Source: Acidimicrobiales bacterium (GTDB lineage: Bacteria; Actinomycetota; Acidimicrobiia; Acidimicrobiales; MedAcidi-G1). Taken from it: 64,000 bases of DNA. This document shows positions 50,909 through 59,609 of this stretch, piece by piece. The DNA lies in assembly GCA_022452145.1 (NCBI GenBank), contig JAKURY010000010.1:1-64000 (forward strand), given 5' to 3'. A program made the translations under genes and the position numbers. The notes under the pieces are model-generated. The model searched no databases, had not been told where the DNA came from, and worked only from the letters and a program-made list of their open reading frames with translations. The first letter of the stretch is position 1; each line of letters starts with the position of its first letter.

Positions 50909-52846
50909 GTGCTGACCGCCTCGGGCCTGTCGCGAGCCTTCGGGCCCCGAACCCTCTTCAGCGACGCCTCCCTGCAGCTCGGGCCGGGCCGGCGGGTTGC
51001 GCTCGTCGGCGGGAACGGCACAGGCAAGACCACCCTGATCGAGACCATCGTCGGCCTCCAGGACGCCGATGCCGGCGAGGTACACCGTCCCAAGAGCCTC
51101 CGGATCGGCTACCTACCCCAGGAACTGCCCACCGAGACCGGCAGGTCGGTATTCGAACAGGTCATGCTGGGAGCCGGCCCGGTCACGGATCTGGCCCACC
51201 GCATCGAGGCGCTGGGGGCCCAGATCGGCGAGACCTCGGGTGCCGAACAGGAGCGGGCGTTGGCCGAGTTCGGCGAGGCCCAGTCACGCTTCGAACAGAT
51301 CGGCGGCTACGCCGTGGAATCCGACGCCCACCGGATCCTCTCCGGGCTGGGCTTCGACCCGGCTGACCACGGTCGGCCGATGGACGAGATGTCGGGAGGC
51401 TGGCGCATGCGGGTGGCCCTGGCCCGCCTGCTGCTGTCGGCTCCCGACCTGCTCATCATGGACGAACCCACCAACCACCTCGACGTGGACAGCGTGGCAT
51501 GGCTGGAACAGCACCTGGCCGCCTGGTCGGGCGGCCTGCTGTTCGTAAGCCACGATCGGGACTTCATCGACGCCGTGGCCAACCGCGTTCTGGAGCTGGC
51601 GGGAAGCCGCCTGACCGAGTACATCGGGGGCTTCGCCGACTTTGTGGTGGCCCGCGAGGAGAAGTTGGCCCTCCAGGAGGCCATGGCCGCCCAGCAGTCC
51701 CGACAGGTAGCCCAGACCGAGCGGTTCATCGAGCGCTTCAGGTACAAGGCCTCCAAGGCCCGTCAGGTCCAGAGCAGGGTCAAGTCCCTGGAAAAGCTGG
51801 ACAGGATCATGGTCGACCGGCCCGACGCCCCCGCATCCCGGTTCGGGTTCCCGAAGCCACGCCGCTCGTCTCGCCTGGTGGCCGAGTTGGACGGGGTCAC
51901 CGCCGGGTACGACGACGGCGACGGCAGGGAGCCGGACATCGTGCTCCGGGACGTGACGTTCGACATCGAACGGGGGCGCACGGTCGCCCTGATAGGACCC
52001 AACGGCGCAGGCAAGACGACCCTCGTCCGCCTCCTCACCGGTGAGATGGCCCCGCTGGCCGGGCGCGTCACCCGCGGCACCAACGTGGACCTGTCGCACT
52101 TCGACCAGCTCCAGGCCGAGATCCTGGATGATCGCCGCACGGTGCTCGAGGAGCTCAAGACCGTGCCCGGCGTCGAAACCGACGGCAGGAACCCCCGTAC
52201 ATACCTGGCATCCTTCGGCTTCCGTGGCGATGCCGTGGACCGACGGGTGGGCGACCTCTCGGGCGGCGAACAGACCCGGCTGGCGCTGGCAAAGGCCCTC
52301 GCCGTCCCGGTGAACCTGCTCATCCTGGACGAGCCCACCAACCACCTGGACCTCCCCAGCTGCGACGTCCTAGAGGACGCCCTGGAGGCCTACCCGGGGA
52401 CCGTGGTGCTGATCACCCACGACCGGCACCTCATCCGGTCGGTGGCCGACGTCCTCGTCGAGGTCAGAGACGGCCAGGTGGTCTGGCACGAGGGCGTACC
52501 GGACCGGGTCCTCTATCCGATGAGGCCCGACGCCGCTCCGGCACCCTCCCCGCACAGATCCGCCGACCGGAACGCCGAACGGGCCGCCCCGGCACCGAAG
52601 AAGCCGAAGAAGGGCAGGCCCAGGGACCCCACCCAGGGACTCCGCCGGCGCCTCGAACGGGCCGAGCGCGACTGGGAGGCCGCCGAGGCGAGCGTTGTCG
52701 ATGTCCAGGGGCGCCTGGCCGACCCGGACCTGTACCAGGAACCTGACCGGGCCGCCGCGGTGGTGGCCGAACACGAGGCGGCGAAGGATGCCGCCGCCCG
52801 GCTCATGGCCGAATGGGAGCGCCTCAGCACGCAGCTCGGCGGCTGA
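50909..52846 (+). CDS. ABC-F family ATPase (translation factor / ribosome-associated)
   Basis: A 645-residue soluble protein with two ABC domains and no membrane part. Walker A sequences are [10 protein letters not shown] and [10 protein letters not shown]; signatures are [14 protein letters not shown] and [14 protein letters not shown]; both Walker B regions read DEPTNHLD. A basic linker ([20 protein letters not shown]) joins them. After residue 550 comes a charged region ending in a coiled coil, as in Uup-like ABC-F proteins. Such proteins act on the ribosome rather than in transport. GTG 50909 follows TACCCT by 7 nt. Confidence 0.9.
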   Translation: MLTASGLSRAFGPRTLFSDASLQLGPGRRVALVGGNGTGKTTLIETIVGLQDADAGEVHRPKSLRIGYLPQELPTETGRSVFEQVMLGAGPVTDLAHRIEALGAQIGETSGAEQERALAEFGEAQSRFEQIGGYAVESDAHRILSGLGFDPADHGRPMDEMSGGWRMRVALARLLLSAPDLLIMDEPTNHLDVDSVAWLEQHLAAWSGGLLFVSHDRDFIDAVANRVLELAGSRLTEYIGGFADFVVAREEKLALQEAMAAQQSRQVAQTERFIERFRYKASKARQVQSRVKSLEKLDRIMVDRPDAPASRFGFPKPRRSSRLVAELDGVTAGYDDGDGREPDIVLRDVTFDIERGRTVALIGPNGAGKTTLVRLLTGEMAPLAGRVTRGTNVDLSHFDQLQAEILDDRRTVLEELKTVPGVETDGRNPRTYLASFGFRGDAVDRRVGDLSGGEQTRLALAKALAVPVNLLILDEPTNHLDLPSCDVLEDALEAYPGTVVLITHDRHLIRSVADVLVEVRDGQVVWHEGVPDRVLYPMRPDAAPAPSPHRSADRNAERAAPAPKKPKKGRPRDPTQGLRRRLERAERDWEAAEASVVDVQGRLADPDLYQEPDRAAAVVAEHEAAKDAAARLMAEWERLSTQLGG

Positions 52847-52882
52847 GGCCCCGGAGCCGGGCCACCGGTACGGTCGACGGCC

Positions 52883-53704
52883 GTGAGGATCCTGGTCACC
52901 AACGATGACGGCATCGACTCGGACGGCCTCCACAAGTTGGCACGGTCCCTCGTCGACCTGGGCGACGTCACGGTGGTCGCACCCGACACCGAGTATTCGG
53001 GAGCCGGCGCCTCGCTCGGCGCCATGCACCTCATCCGACCCGAGGTCCATGACGCCCACGTCGAGGGCGTCGACCGTGCGTGGTCGGTGAGCGGACCACC
53101 CGGCCTCTGTGTCATCTACGGTCGCCTCGGCCTGTTCGGTGACCCGTTCGACCTCGTCGTCTCGGGCATCAACCCGGGGATGAACGTGGGCCGGTCCGTG
53201 TACCACTCGGGGACGGTGGGCGCGGCGCTGACGGCCCGCAACGGGCGCATAACCGGGATCGCCGTCAGCCAGGCCGTGACCGGATGGGGGATCGAGGGCC
53301 AGGGGGCCGACGAGGTGCTCATCGACCAGCGGTGGTCGACGGCCGCCACCGTGGCCCGTGCCGTGGTCGCCAGCGTCATAGCCGCCCCGCCGGCCGAGCC
53401 GTCGGTCCTGAACGTGAACGTGCCCAACCTGGCGTTGGACGAACTCCGGGGCTGGCGGCACACGGTGACCGGGTCGGCACCGCCCAGGAGCCTGACAACC
53501 GCCGGGCTGGTACCCAAGGAGGGCCACGTCGGCACCTACCGGGTGGAGATGGACTGGGGCGAGCCGGGCGATCTACCACCGGAGACCGACGGCGGAGCTG
53601 TGATGGCCGGCTACGTCAGTCTGACCTGGCTGAACCGCCTGCACGAGGAACCGCCACCTGCCTACGATCCGGCTGCCGACGGCCTGGCACGCCTTCTGGG
53701 CTGA
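52883..53704 (+). CDS. surE: 5'/3'-nucleotidase SurE
   Basis: A 273-residue nucleotidase. ILVTNDDGIDSDGLHKLA carries the metal-binding DD pair. APDTEYSGAGASLG holds the Ser ligand, and VSGINPGMNVGRSVYHSGTV the Asn. It removes phosphate from nucleoside monophosphates and possibly polyphosphate. GTG 52883 is preceded by TACGGT 8 nt upstream, with no ribosome site. Confidence 0.94.
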   Translation: MRILVTNDDGIDSDGLHKLARSLVDLGDVTVVAPDTEYSGAGASLGAMHLIRPEVHDAHVEGVDRAWSVSGPPGLCVIYGRLGLFGDPFDLVVSGINPGMNVGRSVYHSGTVGAALTARNGRITGIAVSQAVTGWGIEGQGADEVLIDQRWSTAATVARAVVASVIAAPPAEPSVLNVNVPNLALDELRGWRHTVTGSAPPRSLTTAGLVPKEGHVGTYRVEMDWGEPGDLPPETDGGAVMAGYVSLTWLNRLHEEPPPAYDPAADGLARLLG

Positions 53705-53770
53705 CAGCCATTCCTCCCGACGGGCCGGCCCTGCGACACTGGACCCCATCTCCCCCCACCCGAGGACGCC

Positions 53771-55039
53771 ATGGATGCCCACGTCGACGTGCTGGTGATC
53801 GGTGCCGGACTGGCCGGCCTGGTGGTCGCCAACCGGCTCGCCGACCGGGGACGGTCTGTCGCGGTGGTCGAGAAGCGGAGCGGACCGGGTGGCCGGGCCC
53901 GGACCACCGAACTGGGCGACCATCTGGTGAACCAGGGCCCTCACGCCCTCTTCCTGGAGGGTGAGGCCATTGACGGACTCCGGACCCTCGGGATCGAGCC
54001 GACGGGCACTCCACCGCCGACCCGGGGTTCGATGGCCCTCCACGGAGGCCGCCTGCACCTCCTCCCCTCGGGCCCGACCTCCCTCCTGCGCACCGGGCTC
54101 CTCAGCGTCCGGGCCAAGGTGGAGGCCGGTCGGCTCCTGGCCGGGCTGCCCCGGACCGATCCGGGGCCACTGGACGGCGTCCGAGTGGGCGACTGGCTGG
54201 ACGGTGCGACCTCGGATCCGGTGGCCCGGCACCTGGTGGAGGGCGTGGTCCGCCTCAGCACCTACGCCGATCCGGTCAGCCACCGGGGCCTGAGTGCCGG
54301 GGCCGCCGTCCGCCAGGTGGTCCGGGGCATCGGGGCCGGCGTGCTCTACCTGAACGGCGGCTGGCAGCAGATGGTCGACGCCCTGGTCGACCGGGCCGTG
54401 CGGCGCGGGGTCCGCTTCGGCTACGGCGACCCGGTGGCCACGGTCGATGTCGATGACACCGGCCTCGTCGTCAGGACCGCCTCCACCGATGTCACGGCCC
54501 GTGCCGTTGTCGTGTCGGCGGGCGGACCCTCGACCGCCGAACACCTAACCGGCGCCACCGGCCTGTCCGGGGCCGTCGGGCCGCCCGCTCGGGTATCCGT
54601 GCTGGACCTCTCCCTCGATCGTCCACCTGGCCATCGCTTCCTGCTCGGGTTGGACGAGCCGGTCTACGGATCGGTCCACGGGCCACCGGCCCGCCTTGGA
54701 CCCGACGGCACCGCCGTGCTGAGCCTGGCCCGGTACCTGGGCACGGACGAGCAACCGGATCCCGACGAGAGCCGGGCGGCCCTCGAGGCGGTGGCGACCG
54801 CCATGGGCGTGGACCCGTCGATGCGACTCGGGGAGCGCTATCTGCACGCCATGACCGCCACCCACGGCCTGCCGCTGGCCGACCGGGGCGGATCTGCCGG
54901 CCGCCCAGCCCTCGACGCCACGGGCCTCGAAGGGGTCTTTCTGGCCGGGGACTGGGTCGGCCCCACCGGCCTGCTGGCCGACGCCGCGGTGGCCAGCGCC
55001 GAAGAGGCCGCCGATGCCGCTCTGGCGGCGACACGATGA
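53771..55039 (+). CDS. FAD-dependent amine-oxidase-like / phytoene desaturase-like oxidoreductase
   Basis: A 422-residue flavoprotein. VLVIGAGLAGLVVANRLADR is the N-terminal dinucleotide-binding fold, followed by VVEKRSGPGGRART. The middle shows YLNGGWQQMVDALVDRAVRR, typical of protoporphyrinogen oxidase and carotenoid desaturase relatives. The C-terminus VFLAGDWVGPTGLLADAAVA is the second FAD motif. The substrate is unknown; there are no carotenoid or haem genes nearby. ATG 53771 follows GAGGA. Confidence 0.85.
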   Translation: MDAHVDVLVIGAGLAGLVVANRLADRGRSVAVVEKRSGPGGRARTTELGDHLVNQGPHALFLEGEAIDGLRTLGIEPTGTPPPTRGSMALHGGRLHLLPSGPTSLLRTGLLSVRAKVEAGRLLAGLPRTDPGPLDGVRVGDWLDGATSDPVARHLVEGVVRLSTYADPVSHRGLSAGAAVRQVVRGIGAGVLYLNGGWQQMVDALVDRAVRRGVRFGYGDPVATVDVDDTGLVVRTASTDVTARAVVVSAGGPSTAEHLTGATGLSGAVGPPARVSVLDLSLDRPPGHRFLLGLDEPVYGSVHGPPARLGPDGTAVLSLARYLGTDEQPDPDESRAALEAVATAMGVDPSMRLGERYLHAMTATHGLPLADRGGSAGRPALDATGLEGVFLAGDWVGPTGLLADAAVASAEEAADAALAATR

Positions 55040-55073
55040 GCGACCCTGACCGGGCTCGGCACCCGGACCGCCG

Positions 55074-55658
55074 ATGATCGCCACCGATCCCATCTGGTAC
55101 GTGGCCTACGGATCGAACCTGCTTGCGGACCGCTTCGAGTCCTACATCCTCGGCTGTGGCGACGATGCCGCATGGGGCGGCCACAGGGGCAGCGCCGATG
55201 CGACGCTGCCAGCGGGCGACCGGCAGGTCGTGGTCCCACACCCGGTGTACTTCGGCGGCCACTCCCGACGCTGGGACGGTGCCTGCTGCTTCTGCCCGGT
55301 TGAACCGCTGGGCGACGACCGGCTGCCGGTGGTCGGACGGGCCTGGCTGGTCATGTGGGGCCAGATGGTCGACATCGTGGCCCAGGAGAATGGCCTACCC
55401 ACCTCGGCCGCCACGCTCCCCGGCCTGGTGCCCGAGCCTGGTGCCGCGGTCCGGGTGCTCGACGGCGTCATCGACCTGCTGCTCGGCATGGATGACATCG
55501 ACGGCCACCCTGCGTGCACCCTGGCCTCCAGCAACCTGCCACCGGCTGCTCCGCCCAGCCCGTCCTACCGTCAGGTGCTGGCCGCCGGGATGGCGGAGAT
55601 GGGCCTGGCCCCCGAAGTGGCGGAACGCCATCTGGTCGACCTCGACCGCACACGCTGA
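55074..55658 (+). CDS. Gamma-glutamylcyclotransferase-like protein
   Basis: A 194-residue protein. PIWYVAYGSNLLADRFESYI opens with the YGSN motif that binds substrate in the GGCT/AIG2 fold. HPVYFGGHSRRWDGACCFCP suggests one of the larger actinobacterial forms. The catalytic acid of true gamma-glutamylcyclotransferases could not be placed with confidence, so activity is uncertain. It starts 34 nt after the flavoprotein gene on the same strand. Confidence 0.7.
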   Translation: MIATDPIWYVAYGSNLLADRFESYILGCGDDAAWGGHRGSADATLPAGDRQVVVPHPVYFGGHSRRWDGACCFCPVEPLGDDRLPVVGRAWLVMWGQMVDIVAQENGLPTSAATLPGLVPEPGAAVRVLDGVIDLLLGMDDIDGHPACTLASSNLPPAAPPSPSYRQVLAAGMAEMGLAPEVAERHLVDLDRTR

Positions 55659-55680
55659 GCGGCGGGAAGGTCGGGCGGTC

Positions 55681-55706
55681 GATCTGAGAGGTTGATCTGA
55701 GAGGTC
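55681..55706. repeat. 13-bp tandem repeat (2 units)
   Basis: gatctgagaggtt (55681-55693) is followed at once by gatctgagaggtc (55694-55706). It lies in the 106-bp gap between the GGCT-like gene and the DUF222 remnant, where nothing else but a -10-like CATGAT is seen. Confidence 0.9.
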
Positions 55707-55764
55707 GGTACTGGCCCCTCGGGGTACCGGGGTGGCTGTCTCACCCCTCGTTCATGATTGGTCC

Positions 55765-56288
55765 ATGACCGATCTGGTGACTCTCCTTTCAAGGCAGGGT
55801 GGTCCGGTACCTGCGGTCGAGTCGGCTGCGCTGGTGGCCGCCGGGTCGTCTCCGGAGGGGTTCACCCGCTCCCTCGCGGACCTGCTCGCCGGTGCCGTGT
55901 GTGACGAGATGACGCCTGATGTCCGGGCGGAGTGGTTGCGCGCCTGCTCGGTGTTCGATGCTGCGGTGACCACTCACCGTGCGCGTGTTGTGTCCACGCC
56001 GCCGGGTGTTCGGACTCAGCGAGCCGTCGAACGTTCCACCGACCTGGTGAGGACCACAGGCTTGTCCAGGGGTGACGCCCGGCCAGCGGTCCGAATGGCA
56101 GACACCCTGGCTGCGATGCCGGAAGCGGCTGACGCTCTGGCGGCCGGTCACCAACCGGTCGAGAATTCGAAGCCCGGCCCCGGAACAGACAGGGTGACAT
56201 GCCGGACACCACGCCGCCAGACAGCCACGACCCGCCAGACAGCCATGACCTGCCGGCCAACCGCGGCCCACCAGCCGGGCACACCTAG
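55765..56288 (+). pseudogene. DUF222 (13E12-repeat type) protein remnant, middle probably deleted
   Basis: ATG 55765 opens a frame whose residues 1-130 match the start of DUF222/HNH-endonuclease proteins (RARVVSTPPGVRTQRAVERS, then ARPAVRMADTLAAMPEAADA). After AAGHQPVEN the frame turns to low-complexity sequence and stops at 56295. At the same point another frame reads EFEARPRNRQGDMPDTTPPD and ends at TAG 56288, which looks like a Pro/Asp-rich C-terminal tail of such a protein. I infer that the body, including any HNH domain, is lost between about 56155 and 56163. CATGAT 6 nt before ATG suggests the gene was leaderless. Confidence 0.65.
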
Positions 56289-57058
56289 ATGGTGATCAGG
56301 CCCCCGTTGGGAGACAGCCACTGGCCGGTGGTGAACGAGCTCTCGTCCGACGCCAGGTAGAGGGCGGTGGCGGCGATCTCCTCGGCTGTCCCCTTCCGCC
56401 TCAGGGGCGTCATCATGACCATCGGAGCCAGCATGGCCTCGTCGACGCCCGCTGTCATCGGAGTGTCGATCACCCCCGGAGCGATGGCGTTGATACGGAT
56501 GCCCATGGCCCCCAGCTCCCGACAGGCCGCCCTGGTGAAGCCCAGGATGGCTCCCTTGGCGGAGGCGTAGTGGATCGGTCCCCAACCGGCCAGTCCCGCG
56601 ATGCTGGAAAGCGTGATGACCGATCCACCCCTGTCCATGAGCCTGACGGCCTCACGGGTACACAGGAAGGTGCCACCGGCATGGATGGCCAGCATCCGGA
56701 TGAACGCACCGTGGTCCATGAGGGAGATCTGGGGGCCCTCGCCTGCCAGCATCTCGTCGAAGCCGTCGCCCGGTAGCCGGTCCACGCCGGCGTTGTTGAC
56801 CTGCACGTCGAGCCGTCCGTAGGCGCCGTATATCTCGGCGAAGACCGCTCCCATCGCCGCCTCGTCCGACACGTCGCCGGCGAAGGCCCGGTGCCCGTCA
56901 CCATCCAGCAGGTGCACGGTCTCGTCGGCCGCCTCCCAGCGGAGGTCCTGGGCGGCCACCGTGGCTCCCTCCTCGGCGAACCGGATGGCCATGGCCCTAC
57001 CAAGGCCGGAACCCGCACCGGTGATGCAGGCGATCCTTCCGTCAAGTCGTCCCGTCAT
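56285..57058 (-). CDS. Short-chain dehydrogenase/reductase
   Basis: A 257-residue Rossmann oxidoreductase. ACITGAGSGLGRAMAIRFAE is the TGxxxGxG cofactor loop. LDVQVNNAGVDRL carries NNAG. The catalytic Ser lies in VITLSSIAGL, and Tyr-x3-Lys in HYASAKGAILGF. The C-terminus ASDESSFTTGQWLSPNGG is classical SDR. The Asp after the second strand (AAQDLRW) favours NAD(H). Substrate unknown. ATG 57058 follows GGGAG. Its stop overlaps the DUF222 remnant by a few bases. Confidence 0.92.
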   Translation of the reverse strand: MTGRLDGRIACITGAGSGLGRAMAIRFAEEGATVAAQDLRWEAADETVHLLDGDGHRAFAGDVSDEAAMGAVFAEIYGAYGRLDVQVNNAGVDRLPGDGFDEMLAGEGPQISLMDHGAFIRMLAIHAGGTFLCTREAVRLMDRGGSVITLSSIAGLAGWGPIHYASAKGAILGFTRAACRELGAMGIRINAIAPGVIDTPMTAGVDEAMLAPMVMMTPLRRKGTAEEIAATALYLASDESSFTTGQWLSPNGGLITI

Positions 57059-57124
57059 GGATGCTCCCTGCTGAGGTTGCTGCCCGATGCTGGCATGAAC
57101 GCTCCGTGGTGGACGATGTCCGAC

Positions 57125-57346
57125 TCATCCGGGGTGGCATGCGCAGGCTCCGCCACACCCGCCCGTCGACACCGGGCCGGCAGCCCGGTCCGATCCGGAG
57201 GCGCCTACGGCGGCGAAAACCGAAAGCATGCGGCGCGCCCCGTCGTGGCCGTTCGGGCAGGTTGCTGGATCCGATGACTCGGCCATCGGGCGACGCATAT
57301 CGAAGACCGAGCCGCATTCGCCGCATCGGTAGTCGTAGGTGGGCAC
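57125..57346 (-). CDS. FmdB-family zinc-ribbon protein
   Basis: A 73-residue protein. PTYDYRCGECGSVFDMRRPM is the FmdB start with one CxxC. ATCPNGH follows, giving CxxxH where a second CxxC is usual, so the zinc site would be Cys3-His or incomplete. The C-terminal tail is Gly/Cys-rich (GGCGGACACHPG) and could bind metal. Function unknown; it is often a small regulatory ribbon. GTG 57346. Confidence 0.82.
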   Translation of the reverse strand: MPTYDYRCGECGSVFDMRRPMAESSDPATCPNGHDGARRMLSVFAAVGASGSDRAAGPVSTGGCGGACACHPG

Positions 57347-57385
57347 GGCGGCGAGTGTAGGACCACCTCCCCCGGCGGGCACACT

Positions 57386-57820
57386 GTGGCCGTGAACGTG
57401 GTCGTCATCCACCAGAGCCGCACCGGCAACACCCGACGGGCGGCCGAGTTGATAGGTGGAGCCGTCGCCGCGACCGGAGCGACGGTCGCCGTCCGTCCGG
57501 TCACCAACCTCGACTACAAGGAATTGGCCCGGGCCGACCTGGTGTTCGTAGGCACATGGGTCGACGGGCTGATCCTGTTCGGCCACCGGCCGGGCGACGC
57601 CGGCAAGGTGATGCAGATCCCCAGGCTCTGGGACAAGAAGGTGGTCGCCTTCATGACGCACGCCGTGAACCCCGGCAACGCTGCCGACAAGTTGGCCGCC
57701 CTGCTCACCGGGCACGGTGCCGAGGTCGTGGCCGCCCGGTCGTTGAACCGTCGTCGCCTCGACGACGAGGCTCCGGCATTCGCCGCCGAGGCGCTGGCCG
57801 CTGTCGGCGCCGGTAGCTGA
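57386..57820 (+). CDS. Flavodoxin-like protein
   Basis: A 144-residue protein with a flavodoxin fold. VVIHQSRTGNTRRAAELIG is the FMN phosphate loop (S-x-T-G-N-T). LVFVGTWVDGLILFGHRPGD is the ring-binding loop. No motif points to a particular partner. GTG 57386 or 57392 may be used. It is divergent from the FmdB gene. Confidence 0.82.
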   Translation: MAVNVVVIHQSRTGNTRRAAELIGGAVAATGATVAVRPVTNLDYKELARADLVFVGTWVDGLILFGHRPGDAGKVMQIPRLWDKKVVAFMTHAVNPGNAADKLAALLTGHGAEVVAARSLNRRRLDDEAPAFAAEALAAVGAGS

Positions 57821-57887
57821 CCCGCAGGCCCGCAGGCACGTAGACAGGACCGGCACGCAGACCCCGGACAAGCCGGCCCGCAGACCC

Positions 57888-58769
57888 TCAGACCCGGCGT
57901 CGCGGTGGACGGGCCGCCCTGATCCTGTCCACGGTGAAGACGGCCAGACCCGTCCACACCAGGACGAAGCCGACCAGTCGACCGGCGCCTAACGGCTCAC
58001 CGAACGCCAGCACGCCCAGCAGGAAGTTGATCGAGGGCGACAGGTACTGCAGGCCTCCGATCACCGACAACGGGACCCGCCGCACACCCCCGGCGAAGAA
58101 CAGCAGGGGGATCGCGGTGAACGCCCCGCTGGCCACCAGCACCAGTGCCTCGGTGGGCGTGGCGGTCAGCAGCACCTCGTGGCCGCCAGCCGACCGGATC
58201 GCCAAGAACCCGACGGCCACCGGCAGCATGACCGTCAGCTCGATCGCCAGCATGTCCAACGGCGGTTGGTCCACCTTCTTCTTGATGAGTCCGTAGCTCC
58301 CGAAGGTGGCGGCTAGGAACAACGAGACCCAGGGTAGGCGCCCCATGTCGACGGTCAGCCAGACCACGCTGGCAAGGCCGAACGCCACGGCGACCCACTG
58401 GCCCCGGCGCAGGCGTTCACCGACCACGACCACGCCCAGCACGATGCTGACCAGCGGCGTGATGAAGTAGCCGAGGCTTCCCTCCAGGACCCTCTCGTTG
58501 TTGACGGCCCACACCCATACCAGCCAGTTGGAGCCGATCAGGATTCCGGCCATCGCCTCCAGGCCCAGAACTCTCAAAGACCGTGTCGCCTCACGCACGT
58601 CCCGCAACGATCGGCGGACCAGGTGCACCACGAACAGCGCCACGAACGTCCAGAGCGCCCGGTGGGCCAGCACGTCCATCGCCGGAACGGCGGCCACGCC
58701 ACGCCAGAAGGCCGGCGACACGCCCCACATCACCTGGGAGGCCAGGATGAACAGAAGGCCCCGACGCAT
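57888..58769 (-). CDS. rarD: RarD-type EamA family transporter
   Basis: A 293-residue membrane protein with about ten segments. GLLFILASQVMWGVSPAFWR, LAHRALWTFVALFVVHLV, IGSNWLVWVWAVNNERVLEG and SLGYFITPLVSIVLGV are the RarD hallmarks. QYLSPSINFLLGVLAFGEPL closes the second half. RarD proteins are predicted permeases of unclear substrate. ATG 58769 is taken; a GTG at 58805 would add 12 hydrophilic residues and sit 13 bp from the divergent amidotransferase start. Confidence 0.88.
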   Translation of the reverse strand: MRRGLLFILASQVMWGVSPAFWRGVAAVPAMDVLAHRALWTFVALFVVHLVRRSLRDVREATRSLRVLGLEAMAGILIGSNWLVWVWAVNNERVLEGSLGYFITPLVSIVLGVVVVGERLRRGQWVAVAFGLASVVWLTVDMGRLPWVSLFLAATFGSYGLIKKKVDQPPLDMLAIELTVMLPVAVGFLAIRSAGGHEVLLTATPTEALVLVASGAFTAIPLLFFAGGVRRVPLSVIGGLQYLSPSINFLLGVLAFGEPLGAGRLVGFVLVWTGLAVFTVDRIRAARPPRRRV

Positions 58770-58818
58770 CGGCGGAGTCTCGCCGCTCGAGGGGTCATCC
58801 TCCACTACGTTTCGGCCG

Positions 58819-59532
58819 GTGCGGATAGGGCTGCTGAGGTGTGACGAGATCTTCGAGGACCTGCAGCCGCGTTACGAGGGCTACCAGAAGCTCTTCACCG
58901 ACCTGTTCTCGGCGGTCGAACCCGGCGTGGAGTTCGTCGACTACCCGGTCATGGATGGCGCCTTCCCGTCGGCACCCGACGAACAGGACGGCTGGCTCAT
59001 CACTGGATCGGTCCGCGGGGCCTACGAGGACGAGCCGTGGATCCACGACCTGCTGGACCTGGTACGGGACCTCGACGCCGCCAGAGCCCCGACGGTGGGC
59101 GTGTGCTTCGGCCACCAGGTCATAGCCCAGGCGCTGGGCGGCCGGGTCGAGCGCGTCGAAACGTGGGGCATCGGCAACCGGGCGATCCACGTGGACCAAC
59201 GGGAGGGCTGGATGACTCCGGGGCAGGACACGGTCGGAATCTTCTACTGCCACCGGGACCAGGTCCTGGAACTGCCGGCCGCCGCCCGCCATCTGGCCTC
59301 GTCGGCCCACTGTCCCCTGGCCGCCCTGGCCGTCGGTGACCACCTACTCGGCATCCAGGCCCATCCGGAGTTCGATGCCGCGTACGCCGAGATCCTCTAC
59401 CGGGGCAGGTACACGTCGTCCAGCCCGCCCGGCGTGTTGGAAGATGCCCTGGCGACCCTCGACGCACCTCTCCACCGGGTGGACGTGGCTGGTTGGATGC
59501 TCCGCTTCCTGCGGGGCGACACCGACTCATAG
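58819..59532 (+). CDS. Class I glutamine amidotransferase-like protein
   Basis: A 237-residue GATase1 domain protein. TVGVCFGHQVIAQALGG carries the nucleophile Cys96. GIQAHPEFDAAYAE has the catalytic His and Glu. WLITGSVRGAYEDEPWIHDL is the usual G-S loop. Stand-alone forms of this type resemble gamma-glutamyl-gamma-aminobutyrate or carbamoyl-type hydrolases or GuaA-like enzymes. The substrate is unknown. GTG 58819 follows TACGTT by 7 nt. Confidence 0.85.
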   Translation: MRIGLLRCDEIFEDLQPRYEGYQKLFTDLFSAVEPGVEFVDYPVMDGAFPSAPDEQDGWLITGSVRGAYEDEPWIHDLLDLVRDLDAARAPTVGVCFGHQVIAQALGGRVERVETWGIGNRAIHVDQREGWMTPGQDTVGIFYCHRDQVLELPAAARHLASSAHCPLAALAVGDHLLGIQAHPEFDAAYAEILYRGRYTSSSPPGVLEDALATLDAPLHRVDVAGWMLRFLRGDTDS

Positions 59533-59609
59533 GACGCCGACACATAGGTAGGACTGGACACCACCGGTTGCCAGTCCCGGCCGAACCCGGCACTGCTGGT
59601 AACCGGCTG

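Noticed and set aside
55658-57060. Possible insertion sequence or genomic island around the DUF222 remnant
   Set aside because: No transposase, terminal inverted repeats, target duplication or integrase is visible, and flanking genes are ordinary.
58769-58805. GTG 58805 as the RarD start
   Set aside because: It would add only 12 charged residues before the first membrane helix and lies 13 bp from the divergent gene's start; ATG 58769 is simpler, though not proven.
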